64,000 bases of DNA, from NCBI RefSeq assembly GCF_023973825.1, contig NC_090125.1, forward strand, positions 1,696,928 to 1,760,927. Reading direction: 5' to 3'. Shown here one piece after another: positions 11,230-22,918 of this stretch. A model generated the notes under the pieces. That model was not told the DNA's origin and searched no databases. It worked only from the letters and a program-made list of their open reading frames with translations. Positions within the stretch are counted from its first letter, which is position 1. The number at the start of each line of letters is the position of its first letter. The translations under genes were made by a program, and so were the position numbers. Source of the stretch: Plasmodium brasilianum. Taxonomy: Eukaryota > Apicomplexa > Aconoidasida > Haemosporida > Plasmodiidae.

Positions 11230-11706
11230 TGTAACTGTAAGTGACGTTTTTCACGCGCTCTGAGTTTCTCTAATTCTCTTAACAAGGGTAAATAGGCACA
11301 TATATATGGCACATATACATTCATATATTTATATGTACATGTATGGATAAGTATGTACATATAAGCATATGTGTGTATATATATATATTTGATGTGTTAA
11401 TTATTTTTCTTTTCCTCAATCCGGAATGACAAAAAAAAGGAATGATAAATATAAAGGATCAAAGAGGTTAAAAACGTAAATTAACCTTTGACAATTTATG
11501 AGTATATATCGTCAAAATGACCTCATAATAAAAAAAAAAAAAAAATTACAAAATAATATAAAATAAAACAAAACAGACAAGCATATAAGTGTGCACTACA
11601 CTCGTATGCACATACATCAGTCCACATCATGGTAATCATATACAATATATTACACGTCTTTGTTTGTTAACGGTTTATTCTCCCATTCGTTTTGCTCGTT
11701 CGTAAG

Positions 11707-11737
<31 letters not shown>

Positions 11738-13043
11738 GCATACATATGAATATGCTTATATGATAACCCTGTATGTACACTCCAAACAGCTGCGTAGCAT
11801 ATCCACTTCTATAATGCTTTTTCGAAGTACTATGTATTGTATGCACTTTTTTTTTTATTCTGTAAAATTATTTGCGCAATTCACGTCATATTCGCTAGAC
11901 TAGAATGAGAAAATAAAACAAATGGTACATTTCAAAATTGTAATTTTTTATTTAATAAAAAAAAAAAATAAAATAAATATATATATATAATAGAATAACA
12001 TAAAATAAAAATTCTACTTTTTAAATCCCTTTTCAGCATTTTCCTTCAATAAGGAATATACCCTAAGCAGTCAGTTGAAGTGTGTAATAAAAAAAAAAAA
12101 AAAAAAAAGGGGAGAAGGGGAAATGGGCATATAAATATATGTATAATGGGTGAACATATTATGGATAAGTACAAGTTATATATATGCTGTGTAAATTTCA
12201 TTTCTTCTTTAATTTTTTGATTCCTCTTTTTTTTTCTATTTTTATGTACATTTAATTAAATGATGAAAATAAATTGATGTGTCTATGGAAAAATGGTATA
12301 AGGGGTATGTTCATCAGTGATCTCTTCATATAGTCTACACAATTATGTACATTTTTTCAAATGAGCAAAGAAGTAAAAGATTTAACTCAAATGAAAAAAA
12401 AAAAAAAAATGCAAGCTCTGTATTTGCTAAATGGGGGGGAGGGGGAAATAAGAGTATCACAATCAAACCATAAAAAGTGGGACTGCACGATAATTTTGAT
12501 AAATTCTTATTAATTTTTATCATATTTGTTATTAAAAATGGAAGTTATAAACGGATAAGTATATGTGTTGCAAAATTTTAAAGAGATGGATATATTATGC
12601 CTATTGAAACGTTTTTAGATGGCATTTATCTGGTGCCTTTTCATGTGTGCATCTCTTTAACTTAATTATCCAGAAGTTCTATCCGCCTATATACGTATAC
12701 ACATAAACATACATGGACGCATACACACAAGTGTATGTCTACATATATATGCTTCTAAAGAAATATATGCCTACACAAATGCTCACCTACACAGATATAC
12801 TTCTACACATATTTATATATACCCGTTTATGTATGCTCAATTTTGATCCATTACGAGAAAAAGGAAAAGGGGAAAAACTTCTGTGCTAAAAACATTTAGC
12901 TGCTCATGGGTACTCATAAATTTATGCACTCGTAATTTTTAATAAAGCTTAGTATTACTATTCATAGGAGATAAAACTCTTTCTTTTCTCATCAGATTTA
13001 ATATATATTTGATAATATGTAAAATTTAGATTTCTTCAAAGTA
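11230..13043. other. Intergenic, between the two small minus-strand genes
   Basis: 1.8 kb with no convincing gene. The part nearest 11230 (to about 11315) holds an upstream ORF on the minus strand whose TGA overlaps the ATG of the secreted-protein gene (see findings). The rest has (TA)n at about 11709-11737, A tracts at about 11530-11545 and 12090-12108, and scattered low-complexity sequence. Confidence 0.55.
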
Positions 13044-13272
13044 TTATGAGTTAACGGATTTATCAATCAAATATAAATCGTACTGAATTTTCCAATTTTT
13101 TGTATATCTATTTTTCATAGATGAATCATAAAAACTTTTTAAATTTTCATTCTTTGCATATTCGTAGAATAACTCTTCAGCATACCTATCTTTGTCTATC
13201 TAAATAAATATAAATTGTAGCAAGAAATATGGGTACACTGTAAGCAGTAGGTATATGTACACGTACATGTAT

Positions 13273-13306
<34 letters not shown>

Positions 13307-13599
13307 GCGATTACTCTATTCACTTATGCGCCAACGCACACACTCGCTTCTGCTCCAACTCCTGTTCTCTCATTCATAATATTCGAAGATATTAACATTT
13401 CTAGCTGTAAAAGCGCTTCAACGTTTTTCTTTTCCGTTCGTACTTGTCTTATATACTGGTATATTGAAATGGGGATGAACACAGGTAACATCGTTCTGCA
13501 AAACGTCCCTGTTTTTATTATATTTTCGATCAATTTTTTCGGTAAATTTTCATATCGAAAGGAGTTGAAAAATAATCGTAGGGGGTAAAAATCGAACAT
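13044..13599 (-). CDS. Small conserved protein with hydrophobic segment, unknown function
   Basis: Not recognised. The last exon is 13199-13044 (52 codons including TAA), with RYAEELFYEYAKNENLKSF and IQYDLYLIDKSVNS at the end, clearly non-random protein sequence. The first exon starts at ATG 13599 (MFDFYPLRLFFNSFRYENL) and includes a hydrophobic stretch, RTMLPVFIPISIYQYI, that could be one membrane span. The donor of exon 1 is not settled. GTACGA would end the exon at 13444. The sequence beyond it still looks helical and coding (KKNVEALLQLEMLISSN), which favours a later non-canonical donor near 13360. Both are phase 0 and join to the last exon. The product would be about 104-132 residues. A splice acceptor just before 13599 leaves room for an upstream coding exon. 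The size, basic N-terminus and single span would suit a mitochondrial inner-membrane protein, but that is only a guess. Confidence 0.55.
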
Positions 13600-14767
13600 T
13601 CTGGATTGGCCAAGTTTGGAATTTTGTCTTATAAAGGATAACAGGGATAAAAAAAAAAAATAAAATAAAATAAAAAACTTAACAGTTAAAATGAACGCAA
13701 AGAGGTGCTTTTTCACTATCGACAGATGTACGACTTATTCACATCGAACCAACAGTACCTATATAATGATACACAAATTCGAAAAATAGCATGTTAAATT
13801 TTTCTTTTATTATTTGGCCATTTCTCAATTTAGCGAAATTGCAATTTTTTTTTTTTTTTTTACAATGTTACGCATTGTTTGATGTAACAGGGAAAGCACA
13901 ATTATATTTATGCAAGGGTTTAACAGGGAAAAGCAAAAAAAAAAAAAAAAAAAAAAAAAGACTTAAAAAATATTAAATTTAAAGAAATAAATATTTTCAA
14001 ACCTTTTATTATTTTTGTGGAAAAATTACGCAGAAATATGTATATATATTTTTATATATATGTAAAATGAAAAACACACAAAAAAAAGAGAAGTTATCTA
14101 CATAAATATAAACACGAATGGAAGCGGAAACATTTAATGATTTTATTATTTTATTTTACTATATTTTGTTGTATTTTGCTTTTCCCCATTTTATTTATTT
14201 ATTTTTTATTTTTTTATTATTCAATTTTCCACTTGGAAGAGAATATTGAATAAGAATAGTCATTCTTTTTTGCTTTTTTCTTTTTTTTTTTTTTTCTTTT
14301 GGTAGCTATAACCCACTAGAGAAATTTAAAAGCACTGCATATACGTGAGTGTACTGCAAAGCACTTACATAGATATATATATATATATGTACAAACGAGC
14401 AAATAAAGGTATGTGCATATCCCGGATGTGTACTTATATGTGTATGTGTAGGTGAATGTAATTTATATATATATATGTATATATATTATATATGTATTTA
14501 CAGTGCCATGTATGATCTGCCGCTTTTGCTAAAACTCTCTTTTTCTTTGTCTATGAACAAAAGCTCACTAGATTTATGACAACAGAGAAATGTTTAAGGA
14601 GCAATTTTATTCTAATTCCTATAAATATTTATTTTGTAATTTTTTTTTCCTTTTTCTGCAAGACGTACACTACTACTAAGTGAACCGTAAAAAAATTGAG
14701 CTTTCCTTTTTCTCATATTTTAACCCATATTTATTTATATATGTATATATACACATATACGTGGTCG

Positions 14768-14800
<33 letters not shown>

Positions 14801-14889
14801 TCACACATCCAATCCTGGATTGCTATTTTGTAATACTTACGATTTTACTGTTTTACTGAAAAAGGTTATTCTATTTATCTCATTGTGTT

Positions 14890-14926
<37 letters not shown>

Positions 14927-15115
14927 CCTTTGACCATTTTTTGACGTACATTTTTTTAATATTGCACAAAAGTTTTGTTGTGATATATAGTGGATCTTTA
15001 ACGAATTGCTGGTGAATTGTTTATTAATTTTATTTTGTTTTCTTTTTCTTTTTTTTTATTTTCTTTTATTTATTCTTTTATTTTTTTTTTTTTTATTATT
15101 ATTCCCTAGCTCGAA
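13600..15115. other. Divergent intergenic region
   Basis: 1.5 kb between a minus-strand and a plus-strand gene, so presumably two promoters. It contains T tracts at about 14775-14800 and 14892-14920, A tracts at about 13936-13959 and (TA)n patches near 14370 and 14470. The last bases before 15116 (T-rich, then CCCTAG) look like a splice acceptor, so the downstream gene may have a 5' UTR intron or a first exon I could not find. Confidence 0.5.
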
Positions 15116-16420
15116 ATGGAATACTTAAGCAAGTTATACGTAAAACACGTCGGGAAAGAAAAGGAGGATGAATATTACGATAACAACACAGTGAGGAAAA
15201 TAAAATTGAAAAATTGTTGTAAAAGATGGAGCAATAATATGAATAATAAAAATATTTTACTTAATTATAAAAACGAAATTGATGAAAATTCATTTTTACA
15301 AATTTTCGAAAGAACATGGAAACTACTTTTTAAAGAAGAGAATAAAAAAGCTCAGTTACTTTATCATAAAGAAGAGGAAAATATATACAACTTGCCAAAT
15401 TTTTTAATTATAGATAGTATTAATAATAACATAGATGATGAAGGTGATAGTGATGATAATTTCGTGTTAGATGAAGTAGACAACAATGCCGATTGTTTTC
15501 TGAACCACGACGAAAATGATGAGGGGCATTGTGCATTATTGGGAAGTGATGAGGATGGCAGTGGTAAAATTAGTGTTGATAGTGGTAGTACCAGCATTGT
15601 TAAAAACGGAATCCACAGCATTGATGAAATTGGAAGCCCCATCATGGATGGAACTGGAAGCCCCAACATGGATGAAATTGGAAGCCCCATCATGGATGAA
15701 ACTGGAAGGATCAGCATTAATAACACAAAAAACAGCATCATTAATAATGTAGCCAATACCAGTATTAGCAATACTAGCAACAGTAACAACTGCTTGAATG
15801 CCCCCTCAAACCAAACAGAGGAAAGAAAAATTAGATTAAACAAAAATAATCCCATAAATAAGAAATATATCGATATATATCATAAACACGATAATTCCTA
15901 TAGTTTTTACAACAAAGAAATAGACGACTTTTTAATTCTGCCTGACCTTTCGCCGAATAATGATGAGGAAGAAATTGACAAAACTAAAATATACGATGAA
16001 ATGTTTAATTTAAAAACTAGCATTGTGATAAGTAAAAACGAGATTCACGAGGACTCGGAGGAGTGTAATGTTAGCGGAGACGGTAACATAAGCGGAAATA
16101 GCAACAGCAGTAGTAACAGCAGTAGTAACAGCAATAGCAACAGCAATAGCAACAGCAATAGCAACAGCAGTAGTAACAGCATTAACGACAGCATTAACGA
16201 CAGCAGTAGCAACAGCAGTAGCAACAACAGTAGCAACAACAGTAGCAACAGCAGTAGCAACAACAGTAGTAATATTGACAGCACATCCGACGAAGCTGTA
16301 ATGGTAAACACACCAAATGCAAGTAATGCTGATAATAAAGATAATTATTGTAGCGTAAGCGGTGAAGATAAATTTCAAGTAGAAGAACAAACTATGGAAG
16401 AGGCTATCGGGTTATCGTAA
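15116..16420 (+). CDS. Acidic Asn/Ser-repeat protein, unknown function
   Basis: A single-exon ORF of 434 residues from ATG 15116. The N-terminal 110 residues are of normal complexity and probably the conserved part (MEYLSKLYVKHVGKEKEDEY, ENSFLQIFERTWKLLFKEEN, NLPNFLIIDS). The middle is acidic with Asp/Asn runs. About residues 166-198 contain a short repeat of the type EIGSPIMDETG (11 residues, three to four copies). About residues 322-380 are a long (NSNS/SSNS/NNSS) tract encoded by AGCAAC-type triplets. The tail is acidic (EEQTMEEAIGLS). No membrane segment or known domain was seen. The opposite strand of the Ser/Asn tract gives Val/Ala or Leu-rich phantom ORFs. A CCCTAG acceptor immediately upstream means the true start could lie in an earlier exon. 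Confidence 0.75.
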   Translation: MEYLSKLYVKHVGKEKEDEYYDNNTVRKIKLKNCCKRWSNNMNNKNILLNYKNEIDENSFLQIFERTWKLLFKEENKKAQLLYHKEEENIYNLPNFLIIDSINNNIDDEGDSDDNFVLDEVDNNADCFLNHDENDEGHCALLGSDEDGSGKISVDSGSTSIVKNGIHSIDEIGSPIMDGTGSPNMDEIGSPIMDETGRISINNTKNSIINNVANTSISNTSNSNNCLNAPSNQTEERKIRLNKNNPINKKYIDIYHKHDNSYSFYNKEIDDFLILPDLSPNNDEEEIDKTKIYDEMFNLKTSIVISKNEIHEDSEECNVSGDGNISGNSNSSSNSSSNSNSNSNSNSNSNSSSNSINDSINDSSSNSSSNNSSNNSSNSSSNNSSNIDSTSDEAVMVNTPNASNADNKDNYCSVSGEDKFQVEEQTMEEAIGLS

Positions 16421-17484
16421 AAGGAAAGGAAAGTGCGTTGGGCTAAGGTCAGGCCTAATTAGTATAGGCTTATTAAGAGAGGAAAAGTGGGAGAAACAGA
16501 TTGAATTAATTTTTTCTTTTTCATATTAAACTTTTTTTTATTCATTCATTCCTATTTCTGTTCATTTCCTTTTCCTATTTATGTGTGTCTTTTTTTTTTT
16601 TTTTTTTTTTTTTTTATCATATCCTTTTAAATATAAGAGGATATACTAATAAACGAACGTGTTGCTCTAATTTTGCAACAAAATTTTTACCTCCATTATT
16701 TTGTACATTTTTTTTTTTTTTTTAAAAGCCAAGTTTGTCAAACATGCGTAGCAAACATATGCATGCATTTTATTATTCCGCCTGTTCAGGGAAATAAATA
16801 ATGCGCGGGGTGTAAACATATCGTTTGTTCTTGTTCATTCTGTTTTGTGCTGTTTTATCGTGTTATAATTTGCTTTATTTTACAATATTATGCAATATTC
16901 TGCAATATTCTGCAATAGTCTGCAATAGTCTGCAGAATTTTTTAATATTTCGTTTTATTTAGCTTTATATTGTTTAGTTTTGTTTCATTTTGTTTCATTT
17001 TGTTTCATTTTGTTTCATTTTGTTTCATTTTGTTTCATTTTTCCTTATTATTCCATATTTCGTTTTATTATTCCATATTTCGTTTATTTATTCCACATTT
17101 TATCCCCTTTTCACAGTTTACTTGTGCATGTTAAATCTTATCTCTGTTCTGTTCGCTTTAAGTACTAACAGGCGCATACAATTTTTTAAACCGTATAAAG
17201 CTAAAAAAAGTATAACATATTGATCATGTTAATTTAGTCCAGTTAGTTGAGCAGGTTACACTATACTTGGCTTAGTTGACTGATTTATTCTGAAGTGAAG
17301 AAATCTAACAAATGCTATCTGTGCATTATGATGGAAAAAAAAATTAAAAAATAAAAAAATAAAAAAATAAAAAAAACAATTATAAACATGTATATGCGAA
17401 TAAACAAAATAATGCGTACAAACACAATATAATGTAATTACAAAATAAAGCGTAATTGCCTCAGGTAAACCACCCAAATGGACA
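16421..17484. other. Intergenic between two plus-strand genes
   Basis: About 1.06 kb. A T tract lies at about 16591-16615. A GTTTCATTTT array (10-bp period, about seven copies) lies at about 16979-17041, followed by TTCCATATTTCGTTTATTA copies to about 17100. CTGCAATATT copies lie at about 16890-16935. There is no convincing gene. CCTCAG at 17460-17465 could be a splice acceptor for an upstream exon of the next gene. Confidence 0.55.
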
Positions 17485-19269
17485 ATGGAATACAGGGATG
17501 ATGACAATAAGCATGAGGAAATAGTTTATTTTTACCAGTGGGTTGAAGCACTTACGAATAAGAGTAAAAAGAAAGACATAAGTTTTTTCATTCACGGGTT
17601 ATATAATGTAATATATGATGAGGGTAATGAAGAAGAGCAAGAACTTACAAGTGAACAGTTGAAAGAGAAGAAAAATAGCAGTCTTCATCTTCCTATTTCT
17701 AGTTGTAGTTATACCATATATGAGAAACTGTGCTCTGGTATTCGCTACTTCGAAATGGTTATACAACAAAATGGGAAGAGAGGAGATGAAGAAATGGACC
17801 TAAACATTTCCAACAAAGAATTAAGTTGTTTGTGTGGAGAAAGAAACCTTTACCTCATTTCGGACCTCTTACAGCAAATCAGCGTGTTTTGCATGAAAAA
17901 TAAAAACGAAATGATTATCTTGTCCTTCCTGCAACATGGGGGTGGTAGTGAGAGAGACAAAGAAAGAGGCACCGGAAACAGTAGGCAAAATGACAATAAT
18001 AAAAATAGGAAAGGATCCAATAGTGGGAAAACCCAGGAAGACTACCCTGCAAGCAATAGCCTAACCACCCTGATCATGCAGGCGTTAGACATATACATAT
18101 ATTTATACTTAAGGGACTATTTAAAGTACTCTGAGATGGAAGAGAATTATAATGTTTTATATTTTTACAATGATAAAGAAAGAATTATAAATTTAAGTAA
18201 ATACAATTTCAACATTGACCATTTCGATATACGTGAATGGGTTTTTAATAACATGTCTTTGTTGTTACCATCAAAAAGGATTGAAGAAGTTGAGGCAGAT
18301 GAAGTATATGCTCAAAAATGGCAGGAAACAAATACTATTTCGCCCGTTGATAGGATTAAGAAGAGAGGTGGACCAAGCATCCTTTCATCTGTAGGACGTA
18401 CTCAAGAGAGGGGAGCAAACACCCTTTCACTTCCTAGAAATACCCAGGAAAGGGGGGAGAAAATCATTTTAGCAGATGGATATACTCAGGAGAAATCCTC
18501 TTCAAATCTATCACAACATCATCACCTGTCCTTATTTCGCTTGAATTCTATGACAAGCGAAAAAACTCAAAAATCGTCTTGCAAAATAGAAATTAATAAG
18601 AAGCTTCCCAATATAATACTAGGTAATCACACTAAAGGGGCTTCCGCTAACTTTATTAACACATCAGCAGAGAATAATAATAATTTATATATTAATGGTC
18701 ATAATAATACTACTGTATATATTAATGATCCAAATAAGAATAGTGGAAATATTAATGATAGTAATAAAAATGGTAGTAATTACTATAATAAGCACAGACA
18801 TAGCCCCGACGAGAGACCCCCAAACTCCAATAATAGTACGTTGCATTATTTGAAATACTCAAACGAGGATTACGACAGAGCTACTTTGCACACATTGTCA
18901 ACATATGATTGTAATTTAAATACATGTAAACAATTTATTGGACATTATAATTTATCATTAACTTCTTACGTGGTTGATGTGTCAAAAGAAATGGTATTAC
19001 ATAATTCACCTTTTATATTTACAAAGAAGAAATTAAAGTATTTACCTGAACAGTCATATAAAAAAGAATTCGCACATATTTCCAAAAATAACGATTATTA
19101 TTATGTCGTAAAAATTGAGAAGGAAGACATACAAGATGTTCTCTCATATATTCATAAAAATATAGATAAAAAAATATGCACCAATTTTGTGGGTGTTCTC
19201 ACGGCAAATCTTAGCGTTAGCAATATTTTCAAGATTGTGCGGATTAATTTGAAGCGCGCAATGAATTAA
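17485..19269 (+). CDS. PI-PLC X-domain-like protein, active site altered
   Basis: A 594-residue single ORF. Residues about 30-150 align by eye with the PLCXD-type phosphatidylinositol-specific phospholipase C X domain. DISFFIHGLYNV sits where the family has the first catalytic His (PGSHDS-like; here His37). SYTIYEKLCSGIRYFEM matches the family pattern (ITEQLxxGIRYFD), and LISDLLQQISVFCMKNKNEM with IILSFLQH matches VLxEIxxFLxxHPxEVVILDF. The second catalytic His (in the HGL segment) is not evident; the corresponding stretch reads SCLCGERN. Catalysis is therefore doubtful and a structural or lipid-binding role is possible. The rest is low-complexity and charged, with Gln-Glu-Arg/Gly repeats (about 290-330) and Asn-rich stretches, followed by a more conserved C-terminal part (about 475-594: CNLNTCKQFIGHYNLSLTSY, NFVGVLTANLSVSNIF). 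The gene is convergent with DHHC, with 172 bp between stops. Confidence 0.65.
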   Translation: MEYRDDDNKHEEIVYFYQWVEALTNKSKKKDISFFIHGLYNVIYDEGNEEEQELTSEQLKEKKNSSLHLPISSCSYTIYEKLCSGIRYFEMVIQQNGKRGDEEMDLNISNKELSCLCGERNLYLISDLLQQISVFCMKNKNEMIILSFLQHGGGSERDKERGTGNSRQNDNNKNRKGSNSGKTQEDYPASNSLTTLIMQALDIYIYLYLRDYLKYSEMEENYNVLYFYNDKERIINLSKYNFNIDHFDIREWVFNNMSLLLPSKRIEEVEADEVYAQKWQETNTISPVDRIKKRGGPSILSSVGRTQERGANTLSLPRNTQERGEKIILADGYTQEKSSSNLSQHHHLSLFRLNSMTSEKTQKSSCKIEINKKLPNIILGNHTKGASANFINTSAENNNNLYINGHNNTTVYINDPNKNSGNINDSNKNGSNYYNKHRHSPDERPPNSNNSTLHYLKYSNEDYDRATLHTLSTYDCNLNTCKQFIGHYNLSLTSYVVDVSKEMVLHNSPFIFTKKKLKYLPEQSYKKEFAHISKNNDYYYVVKIEKEDIQDVLSYIHKNIDKKICTNFVGVLTANLSVSNIFKIVRINLKRAMN

Positions 19270-19441
19270 GGGAAAAAAAAAAAAAAAAAAGAAAGCGATA
19301 GATATGGCTACATATATATATGTAGTATATCCACAGCGATAACGTGTGTGAAAATTATCGTTTTAGTTTTTTCCTATTATTGCATAATATTTTGCCGCAT
19401 TTTTTTTTTTTTTTTTTTTTTACGATACATTTTTCCCCTTT

Positions 19442-21509
19442 TCAAATGCCTTCCTTCCGAACAGCCACCAGCCGTCGTGCTTCCCCCCCAAGAGGGGCAT
19501 ACTCCTTAACCTTTTTTTTTTTTGTTTGTAACTCACTCAGTTTTGCATTCAACTTTTCGACAAAGGCTCGCATAGGACCACTTCCAACACTTTCGTCAAT
19601 TTGAATATACTGCACTTTTTTTTTGGTCAGATTTTCCTTCGATTTTGTTAAAAAATGTAGTACGTTAAAATATATGCCTTGGTCAAATGGATTTTTAAAT
19701 TTCCTTACAATGATGGGCTCATTATTTTTGTCTATTTTTAAATGATAAGTGAAAAATATATTGGAGGAATACATTTTAAATTTTTCATTCGATGTTATAT
19801 TTTCCAGTATATTAAAAACTGACCGTATAAAAACACTTCCCATAAAATATATTAACAGCAGTGATAATATAATTACAGTAAGATTAACATAAAATATGAA
19901 CTGTTCATAATTTATTGGATAATTTATAAAAAACCAAATGTAAAGATATAAAGTATAAAATGAAAATAAAATATTCGATACTATCCAACTTAGGAATATT
20001 CTTGAGTTATCTATACCCATACAATTTAATGTAAATACACAGTGATGATCAAATATATCTATACACTTGTCACAATAACGACAATGCTTTGTTCTTATAT
20101 TTTTAAAAAGGAAACACGTTGGACATAACATATTAATATCAAATGATGATATTTCAAATGCACACACTTCCCATTTTATTTCTAAGTCTTTTTTTAAGTC
20201 TACAATATTTCCATATTTAACATTTTTACAAAATTCAATTAATTTGTTTTTCTTTTCATATAATTTTATCTCCTCTTCAATGTTTTTCATAATATATTCA
20301 AAAATAAAATTTGGCATTTGTGCAAAGCAATTTTTCCCCTGCTCATTGTTATTATGTCCTTTTTTTTTTTCTTTTTTTTTGTTATGTGCATGGTTGGATT
20401 TATTATGCTGACCATTTTTGTCCAATCGCGCTTGTCTCTCTTGACACCGCACTAGTACCACATCACCATCTCCTTGTTCCGCACCATCGAGTAATGCTTT
20501 TCCTTCGCACGCTTCCACATTTTTCCCTTTGTAAAAAGCGCTTTGCGTATTCTCTAAATAACCTGGATTACTGGATACAACGAAATAGTAAGTTATAAAT
20601 AGTAATGGATGAAATACATCTAAAAATATGCTCTTCTTTGCTAGCTGCACTCTTATCTACGCCACATATGTCAAAAAAAAAAAAAAAAAAAAAATTATGA
20701 ACAAGTCAGCTAATTAGCAATATAAGGGTTCTCAGTATGCACTCACAATACTTATACATTCATATATTCTCATATTCGCATATTCGTCTATTTGTTAACA
20801 TTTCCTTTTCTGTTTGTAAGCTTAGAAGGATGGAATCGTTATACCAGGTAAGCATGGATGCTCTACCTATTACACTTTTCTTTCTTTTTTTAATTACATA
20901 AAAGAAATAGACCAAGTTAAAATGAAGATAAGTTAAAAGAACGAGAAAGGGGTATAACAGAAGGAATTTATTCTGGGCGTACTTATCGCGTATGTTATGT
21001 AGGAGGGGTAACTGATAAAGAAGGGAAAGAAATGAATAAATAGAACATACGAATAAATGCAGAAAATGAATAAATGGAACACATGAATAAATAGAACATA
21101 CGAATAAATGCAGAAAATGAATAAATGGAACACATGAATAAATAGAACATACGAATAAATGCAGAAAATGAATAAATGGAACAAATGAATAAATAGAACA
21201 TACGAATAGATGCAGAAAATGAATAAACGGAACAAATGAATAAACTGAACATACAAAAAGGAAGTATGCACAAGCGAAAGAGTGACATCTAACACATGAG
21301 GGATACACCATGAATATGCAAAATAGTACGTTTTTCTTTTTCTTAATTTTATAGAGGCCTATTGTTCCATTGGATTCATATAAGAAGTTTATTCTTTTTC
21401 TGTTATTTTTTTTGGACATCTGTTGTATTTTTTTGTACTTAAGAAAATTATAAATTCTTGGATCTACTTTATCTTTGTTTTCGTCAATGAATTCGATAAT
21501 AGTTTTCTT

Positions 21510-21540
<31 letters not shown>

Positions 21541-21747
21541 CAAATGAACTGAAATGATTTGAAATAGAATGTTGAGCAAGATTGAATCTTTAAGTCATGC
21601 ATTAAATTGTGCAAACATATACACATGCAGATATTGCACTAGTGTAGCTTTCGTGAAGAATTCATATATGAAACTCTTTTTTTAAACAAGGGAAAATGAT
21701 TCGCACATACACATATATATATTTGCGTGCACAAACATAGACTATAT

Positions 21748-21780
<33 letters not shown>

Positions 21781-21781
21781 G

Positions 21782-21812
<31 letters not shown>

Positions 21813-22918
21813 CATATGCACATATGAACACTCCCTTTTACACTATCATCTGTTCCGACGTCATATATACTCTGGAGACTGTTAAGCGTTAAATAAACAA
21901 CTGCTTCATAAGCGTTTCCAATAATAGCCTTGTGGAGAATAGACGAGGGTTCGGTCAAATTAGTTGAGTAAAAGTCATTCACAAAAATTGAAAAAAGTCG
22001 AAGGAAAAAAACGTTGTTGTTATAAGCAGCCCAGTCAAGAACAGAACAATTGTTAAAATCTTTATGTGTTATTGTAAAGTTAAGATGTAGTAAATATAAA
22101 AAGCTCAAAATGGAATTATACTGGACACTGACTGTTAAGCAGTTATAACCTTTATTATCGTTTTCATATAAATTGCACCCATAATTTTTCAATAAATAAA
22201 TCATAAAAACGTTATTTGAACATACAGCCCAAAATATGGGTGTTTGCCCATTGCTAGATTTTATGTCTACATCAGCCTCTTGAAAAAAAAAAAAAAAAAA
22301 AAGTTAAACTTGGAAGAAGTAAAATCAGTATTACGTATATAATTTACTATGCATTGTATTGCAATTAGTCAACTGTGTACATACATATAATGATATATAG
22401 GTATACTAATATGTTGTCATATTGCTATGCGAATAAGCACTTAAAAATATACAGGTCCGCACATTTTAAATGAAAAAATTTGGGGAATATTACACTCCTT
22501 TTTTTCACCCTCATTTTTCATGTAAAGGTTGTATTCATTTCGTAGCGTATTTTTTATTTCTTTTTTTTTACTATTTTCTAATAAGTAGCATGTTAAATAA
22601 GTACTGTTTAAAAAAACCGCCCAGTGGAGTAAGCTGTTTCCTACGAAAACAAATATGTTTGAACATGTACATAATACATGCACTAAGTATTATGATTATT
22701 GTTTATAATTAAATATGTAGACCTATTTTAAAACATATCATTACTTAGACACTTTTGTCTTGTCTTAGTATAGTTTAACCATTTTCATCTTGATAGTTAA
22801 TCAAATTCTTATCCCGTTCTAAAATACTGTAAATATTATCATCCCTCCGCTTCACTAACTCAAATAATATTTCTTTTGTATTAACCCTTTCAGCAGAAAC
22901 AGGATGAGAAATATTCAT
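19442..22918 (-). CDS. DHHC6: Ankyrin-repeat DHHC palmitoyltransferase (6 exons)
   Basis: Exons in transcript order are 22918-22780, 22640-22509, 22278-21842, 21506-21330, 21011-20874 and 20656-19442, giving 745 residues with every phase closing. The N-terminal half holds ankyrin repeats (ENGNSLLHWAVFLNSTYL across the first junction, SSNGQTPIFWAVCSNNVF, DFNNCSVLDWAAYNNNVFF). Two hydrophobic segments follow (FLLLYPFLVLLTYLHF and FHPLLFITYYFVV). The catalytic Cys-rich domain is CPTCFLFKNIRTKHCRYCDK with DHHC at residues 544-547 (FDHHCVFTLNCMGIDNSR), and two more spans follow. This is the Akr1/HIP14 architecture: S-acylation of cytosolic Cys on membrane proteins, usually at Golgi or endomembranes. 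A His/Lys/Asn-rich insert (about residues 395-450) separates the membrane segments. The number 6 is taken from the syntenic P. falciparum gene PF3D7_1322500 from memory. The family call itself is certain. Confidence 0.92.
21032..21235. repeat. 51-bp minisatellite in DHHC intron
   Basis: Four copies of a 51-bp unit (starting ATGAATAAATAGAACATACG) begin at 21032, 21083, 21134 and 21185, with the last degenerating. They lie between exons at 20874-21011 and 21330-21506. Since 51 is a multiple of 3 the unit is open in three minus-strand frames, which produces spurious ORFs. GT at 21329-21328 and AG at 21013-21012 exclude it from the mRNA. Confidence 0.85.
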
